From NCBI GenBank assembly GCA_023381945.1, contig JAMCQY010000349.1, positions 1 through 19,386 of the forward strand: 19,386 nucleotides of DNA, in the 5' to 3' direction. Below the pieces are notes generated by a model. It saw only the letters and a list, made by a program, of their open reading frames with translations, searched no databases and had not been told where the DNA came from. The DNA is from Deltaproteobacteria bacterium. GTDB lineage: Bacteria; Desulfobacterota; Desulfobaccia; Desulfobaccales; 0-14-0-80-60-11. Position numbers and translations under genes: made by a program. Shown here piece after piece: positions 15,058 to 19,386 of the stretch (the first letter of the stretch is position 1; each line of letters begins with the position of its first letter).

Positions 15058-16518
15058 TTAAAAAACGGGCTTACGCAAGTGAAAGTCCGTGGCCTGCTCG
15101 AAGGCGTAGGCCGCCTGCAAAATTTCTGCTTCGCCGAAAGGCGGCCCCAGGAGCTGCAAGCCGATGGGCAGCCCTTTGGTGCTGAAGCCGCAGGGCACCG
15201 AGATGCCGGGGATGCCGGCCAGGTTGGCTGAGATGGTGAAAATGTCCGACAGATACATGGTCAGGGGATCGGCCAGCTTTTCCCCCAAACGGAAGGCCGG
15301 AGTGGGCGACACCGGGCAGGCAATCAGGGCGCAGTCTTTAAAGGCCTTCTCAAAATCCCCCCGGATCAAGGCCCGCACCTGGGAGCCTTTCTTGTAATAG
15401 GCGTCATAATAACCGGCGGACAGCGTATAAGTGCCCAGCATTATGCGGCGGCGGACCTCGGCCCCGAACCCCCGGGTGCGGGTGTTGAGGTAGGTCTCCA
15501 GGAGATTCTTGCCTTCAGCCCGGAAACCGTATTTCACCCCGTCATAGCGGGCCAGGTTAGAGGACGCCTCGGCCACCGCCACCACGTAATAAGTAGCCAC
15601 GGCGTATTCGGTGTGCGGCAGGCTCACGTCGAGCAAATCCGCTCCCAGGCCCTCCAGGGTCTTCAGGGCCGCCAGGATGGCCGCCTCCACTTCCGGGTCC
15701 AGGCCGTGGCCGAAATACTCTTTCGGCACGCCGATCTTCAGGCCCTTAATCTCCCGTCCCAGGGCCGCGGCATAGTCCGGTACTGCCTGCGGCACCGAAG
15801 TGGAGTCCTTCGGGTCATGCCCGGCGATGGCCTGGAGCAGCAGGGCCGCGTCCCGCACCTCTTTAGTGAGGGGGCCGATCTGGTCCAGGGAGGAGGCGTA
15901 GGCCACCAGGCCGTAGCGCGACACCCGGCCGTAAGTGGGCTTGAGCCCCACCACCCCGCAATGGCTGGCGGGCTGCCGGATAGAGCCGCCGGTGTCCGAC
16001 CCCAGCGAGCCGATACATAAATCCGCGGCCACTGCGGCGGCCGAACCGCCGGAGGAGCCCCCGGGGATGTAATCCCGGTTCCAGGGGTTCTGGGTGGGGC
16101 CGAAGGCCGAATTTTCGGTGGAGGAGCCCATGGCGAATTCGTCCATATTGACCTTGCCCAGAACCACCGCGCCCTCACGCCGGAGGCGGGCCACCGCGGT
16201 GGCGTCGAAGGGCGGCACAAAGTTCTCCAGAATCCGGGAGGCGCAGGTGGTCCGGAGTCCCCTGGTGGTCATGACGTCCTTCAAGGCCAGCGGGATGCCG
16301 GTAAGGGGGGCCCCGTCGCCCTGTTCCAGGCGCGCCTCGGCGGCCTTGGCCTGCTCCAGGGCCCCGGTTTCATCCACGGTCAAATAGGCGTTAAGCTCCC
16401 CGTTCCGGTCTTTAATCCGTTCCAGCAGCGCGGCCGTCACTTCCACCGGCGAGACCTCGCGCCTCTTAAGCAGAGGCGCCAGCCGGCTGATGCTCAGGCT
16501 ATATAAAGGTTCTGTCAT
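15058..16518 (-). CDS. gatA: Glutamyl-tRNA(Gln)/aspartyl-tRNA(Asn) amidotransferase subunit A
   Basis: A 486-aa amidase-signature enzyme that releases ammonia from glutamine for GatB to amidate Glu-tRNA(Gln) and/or Asp-tRNA(Asn). The Ser-cisSer-Lys triad is complete: Lys80 (LALKDV), Ser155 in [11 protein letters not shown], and Ser179 in [13 protein letters not shown]. The next segment, [16 protein letters not shown], is typical of GatA rather than of other amidases. Length is normal. The start at 16518 has AAGG 8 nt upstream. gatC lies upstream on the same strand, but 230 nt of repeat-rich DNA separates them. tolC follows directly. gatB is not in the window. Confidence 0.97.
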   Translation of the reverse strand: MTEPLYSLSISRLAPLLKRREVSPVEVTAALLERIKDRNGELNAYLTVDETGALEQAKAAEARLEQGDGAPLTGIPLALKDVMTTRGLRTTCASRILENFVPPFDATAVARLRREGAVVLGKVNMDEFAMGSSTENSAFGPTQNPWNRDYIPGGSSGGSAAAVAADLCIGSLGSDTGGSIRQPASHCGVVGLKPTYGRVSRYGLVAYASSLDQIGPLTKEVRDAALLLQAIAGHDPKDSTSVPQAVPDYAAALGREIKGLKIGVPKEYFGHGLDPEVEAAILAALKTLEGLGADLLDVSLPHTEYAVATYYVVAVAEASSNLARYDGVKYGFRAEGKNLLETYLNTRTRGFGAEVRRRIMLGTYTLSAGYYDAYYKKGSQVRALIRGDFEKAFKDCALIACPVSPTPAFRLGEKLADPLTMYLSDIFTISANLAGIPGISVPCGFSTKGLPIGLQLLGPPFGEAEILQAAYAFEQATDFHLRKPVF

Positions 16519-16550
16519 TAAGATAGCCTTATGCTTTTACGGTTAAAATC

Positions 16551-16626
16551 AAATCCCCCTAAATCCCCCTTTTCCAAAAGGGGGACTTTAAAACCCCCCT
16601 TTGATAAAGGGGGGTAGGGGGGATTT
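16551..16626. repeat. Nested C5/G5 palindromic repeat between gatC and gatA
   Basis: An outer pair (AAATCCCCC at 16551 with GGGGGGATTT ending at 16626) encloses two inner hairpins: CCCCCTTTT/AAAAGGGGG (16565-16573 with 16576-16584) and CCCCCCTTT/AAAGGGGGG (16594-16602 with 16606-16614). The whole could fold into a cruciform-like structure. Similar CCCCCT-rich palindromes are common interspersed repeats in bacteria. Confidence 0.8.
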
Positions 16627-16706
16627 TTATTTCCTCGTAGTCAATCGATACTCCCAATTACGTTTAGCGGCAATTCTGCGACTATGCGAACATCCTTTTG
16701 TCTTTT

Positions 16707-16747
16707 CACTGGCCACTGACTACTGGCTACAGCTACTGACTACTGCC
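16707..16747. repeat. YACTGRC heptamer tandem repeat next to the gatC stop
   Basis: The units are CACTGGC, CACTGAC, TACTGGC, TACAGC (six bases), TACTGAC and TACTGCC. The array ends one base from the gatC stop codon (16749-16751). It resembles the heptamers at 2793-2819 and, less closely, 4461-4488. Confidence 0.75.
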
Positions 16748-16748
16748 T

Positions 16749-17033
16749 TTAAATCACCCTGGGCACCAAAAAGCTGCCCCCCTCCCGGGCCGGAGCGTTT
16801 TCCAGCGCCTCTTCCAAGGACAGGCATTCCTCAACCTCATCCTCCCGGAAGGCGTTAAACACCGGGATCACGTGGGCCAGGGGCACAACATTGCTGGTGT
16901 CCAGTTCCTGCAACTTCTCCACATATGCCAGGATGTCGTTGAGCTGCCGGGTGAAGAGCTCAACCTCCTCGGGTCTGAGGCTCAGGCGGGCCAGTTCGGC
17001 TACGTGCAAAACTTCTTCACGGCTCAGGGCCAT
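16749..17033 (-). CDS. gatC: Glutamyl-tRNA(Gln)/aspartyl-tRNA(Asn) amidotransferase subunit C
   Basis: The 94-aa GatC subunit, which wraps around GatA and stabilises the GatCAB complex. It has the family pattern: LSREEVLHVAELARLSLRPEE at the N-terminus, a helical QLNDILAYVEKLQELDT, then VVPLAHV and the basic/hydrophobic end FLVPRVI. The ATG at 17033 is preceded by GGAGGGGAG at suitable spacing. It is the first gene of the unit gatC-gatA-tolC. Confidence 0.95.
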   Translation of the reverse strand: MALSREEVLHVAELARLSLRPEEVELFTRQLNDILAYVEKLQELDTSNVVPLAHVIPVFNAFREDEVEECLSLEEALENAPAREGGSFLVPRVI

Positions 17034-17079
17034 TTTATCTCCCCTCCGGTGGCATCGCCGGAATTTTTTTCCAAAGCCT

Positions 17080-17109
17080 ATTATATACCCTGGACCCAGC
17101 GGGGAAGAA
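17080..17109 (-). promoter_or_regulatory. Candidate promoter for the gatC-gatA-tolC unit
   Basis: On the minus strand a perfect TATAAT (17085-17080) lies about 47 nt before gatC. An 18-nt spacer leads back to TTCTTC (17109-17104), a poor -35. Sequence match only. Confidence 0.35.
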
Positions 17110-17153
17110 AGGATAAATCCGTGTTGACGCCGGTTCCAGGGCCCCGATCTCCG

Positions 17154-17894
17154 CTATTTCAAATCGCCGGCGGGTCCGCGCTCCGTGGCCCAATCAAAGT
17201 ACCGCTTGAACCACAAGAGCTGCTCCCGTCTTTCTCCATACAGATGGGGGATTTCCTCCTGCAAGTGCTGCGCAATATGGTCTCTTAAGGCCAGGATATG
17301 ACTCAGCGGCTCCTTCTCAAATGACATGGCCATGCGCAAGACCCTGAGAATATTCACATAATAGAAGCCGTCAATTTCATCCTGACGCACGAAACCTTTG
17401 ATAATCGCATCTATAGGTGGGGCCGCTTTCATTCCAAACTGTATTACTTCATGTTTCAAGACGACCCGTGGATACCTGGCCACATTCTTGGCGAGATTAT
17501 AGGCTTCATCCAGGCCCGGCCCCAGGATCACCTGGCCGCCGTGGTAAACCAGGCCCTTGGTAATGCCGCCCCGGCAAAAAACCGGCGGGGTGAGCCCAAT
17601 CAGCCGGAAACCGATTTTCGCCACGTGCCGCAACAGGTGCACCAGCCCCGCTGCGGTGGGATCAACCGTGATGGCAATCCGATTGGCAAAGACGTTCATC
17701 CGGTGCCCGGATTCGGCAATGTCGCCGATCTTGCCGATCACCAGCGGCGTCGATTCCCCGGGCTTGGGAACTTCCAAGGCTTCGATGATTTCCTCCGGCC
17801 GCACCGAAGGGCTCGGCTCGGCCGAGCGCCCCAGCAGTTCCTCGAATCCCAAAATTTTGATATTGGCAACGAATCGCTCCCGATAATCCGTCAT
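17154..17894 (-). CDS. Degenerate class III nucleotidyl cyclase-fold protein, unknown role
   Basis: A 246-aa soluble protein whose pattern matches a poorly studied group of class III cyclase-like proteins. The visible landmarks are FVANIKILGF (~8-17), FANRIAI (~69-75), CRGGITKG (~107-114), GPGLDEAY (125-132) and ARYPRVVL (139-146), followed by a helical C-terminal region starting near FYYVNIL. In active relatives, as I recall them, the first landmark reads FIDILGF and the second FSDxI; the two Asp bind the catalytic metals. Here they are Lys13 and Asn71, so cyclase activity is probably lost and a binding or regulatory role is more likely. Start ATG 17894 has GAGG 6 nt upstream; an in-frame GTG four codons earlier overlaps that site. 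It sits alone, 120 nt upstream of gatC and divergent from the transketolase genes. Confidence 0.65.
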   Translation of the reverse strand: MTDYRERFVANIKILGFEELLGRSAEPSPSVRPEEIIEALEVPKPGESTPLVIGKIGDIAESGHRMNVFANRIAITVDPTAAGLVHLLRHVAKIGFRLIGLTPPVFCRGGITKGLVYHGGQVILGPGLDEAYNLAKNVARYPRVVLKHEVIQFGMKAAPPIDAIIKGFVRQDEIDGFYYVNILRVLRMAMSFEKEPLSHILALRDHIAQHLQEEIPHLYGERREQLLWFKRYFDWATERGPAGDLK

Positions 17895-17934
17895 ATAATT
17901 CCTCACATTTCGGTTTGGGACATTTTGCCTTATA

Positions 17935-17964
17935 CTTATAATGAATTGCCGGCTCCGGGGTCAA
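17935..17964 (-). promoter_or_regulatory. Candidate sigma-70 promoter for the cyclase-like gene
   Basis: On the minus strand TTGACC (17964-17959) and TATAAG (17940-17935) are separated by 18 nt. Each matches 5 of 6 consensus bases. Transcription would begin near 17928, giving a leader of about 34 nt with a good ribosome binding site. Confidence 0.5.
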
Positions 17965-18178
17965 TTTTTGCATTCATCAAGGAAGATTTTTTCTCTGCCT
18001 GGTTAATTTCCACCCCGCTTATTAACTTATTAAATTTCAACCTGCATAGAAAATATTTTTGCCAAACGGGTTCAGTTGTGATTTATCTATATCCGGCTGC
18101 TTCGAAATTTCCGAGTCGCCCGGGATCATAGGCTCGCTGATCCTTATCTCCTTTGATGATCATGAAAACTTAAAAGTA

Positions 18179-19030
18179 ATGAAAAATCAAGTAGCTGTAG
18201 CTCCGGTTAACTCCGCCCCAGACCCCGCCCGGCTCAAGGAAATCGCCCGGCAAGTGCGCCTGGATATCGTTGACATGCTTTATCGTTCCGGCTCCGGGCA
18301 TCTCGGCGGGTCCCTGTCGGCCGCCGACATCCTGGTGGCCCTGTTCTTCGCCGAAATGCGGCTCAAGCCGGGTGAGCCCTGCTGGCCCGGGCGGGACCGC
18401 TTCATCCTCTCCAAAGGCCACGGCGCCCCGGCCCTCTATGCCATCCTTTCCCGACTGGGCTATTTCCCCCGGGAGGAGCTTGGCACCCTGCGGCAGTTTG
18501 GCAGCATCCTGCAAGGCCACCCCGATTCCGGCTGCACTCCAGGCGTGGAGATTCCCACCGGTTCCCTGGGCCAGGGCCTGTCCATCGCCAACGGCCTGGC
18601 CCTGGCTACCCGCCTGAATGCCAGCGACCGCCGGATTTACATCCTCATGGGCGACGGCGAAATCCAGGAAGGCCAAATCTGGGAAGCGGCCATGAGCGCC
18701 CCCCACTATAAACTGGATAACCTCACGGCCATCGTCGACCGCAACCGCCTGCAGATTGACGGCCGCACTGCCGATGTCATGAGCCTGGAACCTTTGGCCG
18801 AGAAATGGCGGGCCTTTGGCTGGCACACTTTGGAGGTGGACGGCCATAATATACCTCAGCTTTTGGAGGCCCTCCAGACCTGCCGCGGCGTCGCCGGCCG
18901 GCCCAGCGTCATCATCGCCCACACCGTCAAAGGCAAAGGCGTCTCCGTTTTTGAGGATAAGGCCAAATACCACGGCGTCGCGCCCAATGATGAGGAATAC
19001 CGCCAGGCCTTGACAGAGTTGGATGGATAA
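18179..19030 (+). CDS. Transketolase, N-terminal (TPP-binding) subunit
   Basis: A 283-aa protein equal to the N-terminal third of transketolase, the thiamine-diphosphate half of a two-subunit enzyme of the non-oxidative pentose phosphate pathway. It shows RSGSGHLGGSLSAADIL, the ILSKGHGAPALYA motif, and PTGSLGQGLSIANGLAL. The Mg/TPP motif is GDGEIQEGQIWEAA, ending in NLTAIVDRNRLQIDG. The C-terminal HTVKGKGV is also typical. Length fits split transketolases of archaea and anaerobic bacteria. The frame opens upstream, but ATG 18179 is where conserved sequence begins; its Shine-Dalgarno sequence is weak. The C-terminal subunit follows after 85 nt of hairpins. Other split TPP enzymes using ketose donors are possible alternatives. 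Confidence 0.93.
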   Translation: MKNQVAVAPVNSAPDPARLKEIARQVRLDIVDMLYRSGSGHLGGSLSAADILVALFFAEMRLKPGEPCWPGRDRFILSKGHGAPALYAILSRLGYFPREELGTLRQFGSILQGHPDSGCTPGVEIPTGSLGQGLSIANGLALATRLNASDRRIYILMGDGEIQEGQIWEAAMSAPHYKLDNLTAIVDRNRLQIDGRTADVMSLEPLAEKWRAFGWHTLEVDGHNIPQLLEALQTCRGVAGRPSVIIAHTVKGKGVSVFEDKAKYHGVAPNDEEYRQALTELDG

Positions 19031-19041
19031 TCTCATGGTAG

Positions 19042-19061
19042 GGCGGGCGTCCCCGCCCGCC
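19042..19061. repeat. REP-like hairpin 1 between the transketolase subunits
   Basis: GGCGGGCG (19042-19049) pairs with CGCCCGCC (19054-19061) across a 4-nt loop. The preceding GTAGGGCGGG links it to the REP-like elements at 4181-4428 and 8157-8185. Confidence 0.7.
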
Positions 19062-19068
19062 ATAAGTA

Positions 19069-19090
19069 GGGCAGGCGCGGAGGCCTGCCC
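19069..19090. repeat. REP-like hairpin 2 between the transketolase subunits
   Basis: GGGCAGGC (19069-19076) pairs with GCCTGCCC (19083-19090) across a 6-nt loop. It is preceded by GTA, as in hairpin 1. No T tract follows either hairpin, so they need not end transcription. Confidence 0.7.
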
Positions 19091-19115
19091 CACCAATACC
19101 TGATAGAGAGAAACT

Positions 19116-19386
19116 GTGTCCAAAGAAAGCACCCGCGTCGAATACGGCAAGACCCTGGCCAAGCTGGGGGAAGAGAACCCCGACATCGTGGTCCTGGACG
19201 CCGACCTGTCCGGCTCCACCCAGACCAAGCACTTTGCCCAGGTCTTTAAAGACCGCTTTTTCAACATGGGCATCGCCGAACAGGACCTCATGGGCACCGC
19301 CGCCGGCCTGGCCCTGGGCGGCAAGATCCCCTTTGCCAGCACCTTCGCCATGTTTGCCACCGGCCGGGCCTGGGAGCAGATCCGCC
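19116..19386 (+). CDS. Transketolase, C-terminal (pyrimidine-binding) subunit, 5' part
   Basis: The first 90 codons of the partner subunit, cut by the right edge. It begins at GTG 19116 ([20 protein letters not shown]), then reads [13 protein letters not shown] and [20 protein letters not shown]. The Glu of IAEQ is the catalytic glutamate that activates the thiamine ring. [18 protein letters not shown] follows, as expected for the family. The start has a GAGAG-like purine tract upstream. Together with the preceding gene it forms one active enzyme, so the two must be expressed together despite the hairpins between them. Confidence 0.92.
   Translation, partial: MSKESTRVEYGKTLAKLGEENPDIVVLDADLSGSTQTKHFAQVFKDRFFNMGIAEQDLMGTAAGLALGGKIPFASTFAMFATGRAWEQIR

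Noticed and set aside
14483..15061. A 192-codon plus-strand frame opposite the tolC-like gene
   Set aside because: TolC-family repeats and a signal peptide on the minus strand explain the sequence.
16551..16747. The repeat block between gatC and gatA as a CRISPR array
   Set aside because: The units are 7-bp tandem copies and a nested palindrome, with no regular repeat-spacer pattern.
18059..18178. An N-terminal extension of the transketolase subunit starting at 18059
   Set aside because: The extra 40 residues show no family similarity; conserved sequence begins after ATG 18179.
18170..19360. A 396-codon minus-strand open frame across both transketolase genes
   Set aside because: It covers two well-conserved plus-strand genes and the hairpins between them, and has no family signature.

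Overview
The window looks like a stretch of chromosome from a GC-rich Gram-negative anaerobe. The closest fit is a sulfate-reducing or syntrophic deltaproteobacterium (Desulfobacterota, Desulfobacca- or Syntrophobacter-like). The assignment is an inference from gene content: LPS/outer-membrane genes, a K+-independent H+-pyrophosphatase, GatCA, a PocR-GGDEF protein, a split transketolase, and many REP-like palindromes between genes. I see no rRNA, tRNA, CRISPR array, phage or transposase gene.

Left part (1-8042). A sugar-nucleotide epimerase fragment runs off the left edge on the minus strand. On the plus strand follow a PocR-PAS-GAF-GGDEF diguanylate cyclase and a ManB/CpsG-type phosphomannomutase. 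They converge on a minus-strand envelope cluster: a frameshifted periplasmic/membrane amidase, an ArnT-like lipid-linked glycosyltransferase, and the LPS-export permease LptF. The theme is surface polysaccharide and cell envelope, with c-di-GMP signalling next to a sugar-precursor enzyme.

Middle part (8117-12640, all minus strand). The H+-pyrophosphatase HppA ends at a clear intrinsic terminator. Upstream lies a small membrane/redox cluster: a TM-anchored unknown, a TM-anchored rhodanese, a MauE/DoxX-type membrane protein with a C-G-C motif, and a four-helix membrane protein of unknown function.

Right part (12930-19386). A YihX-like HAD phosphatase faces a gatC-gatA-tolC transcription unit. 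gatC and gatA are pushed apart by a repeat-rich insert. Next is a protein with the fold signature of class III nucleotidyl cyclases that lacks the two metal-binding aspartates. The two halves of a split transketolase follow on the plus strand; the second is cut by the right edge.

The most unusual content lies between genes. Heptamer tandem repeats sit exactly at three gene ends, and one supplies the C-terminus of LptF. There is a 248-bp inverted-repeat element, a 116-bp MITE-like element with an 8-bp target duplication, and several REP-like hairpin families. Among proteins, the degenerate cyclase and the rhodanese/MauE cluster are the best leads for undescribed biology.
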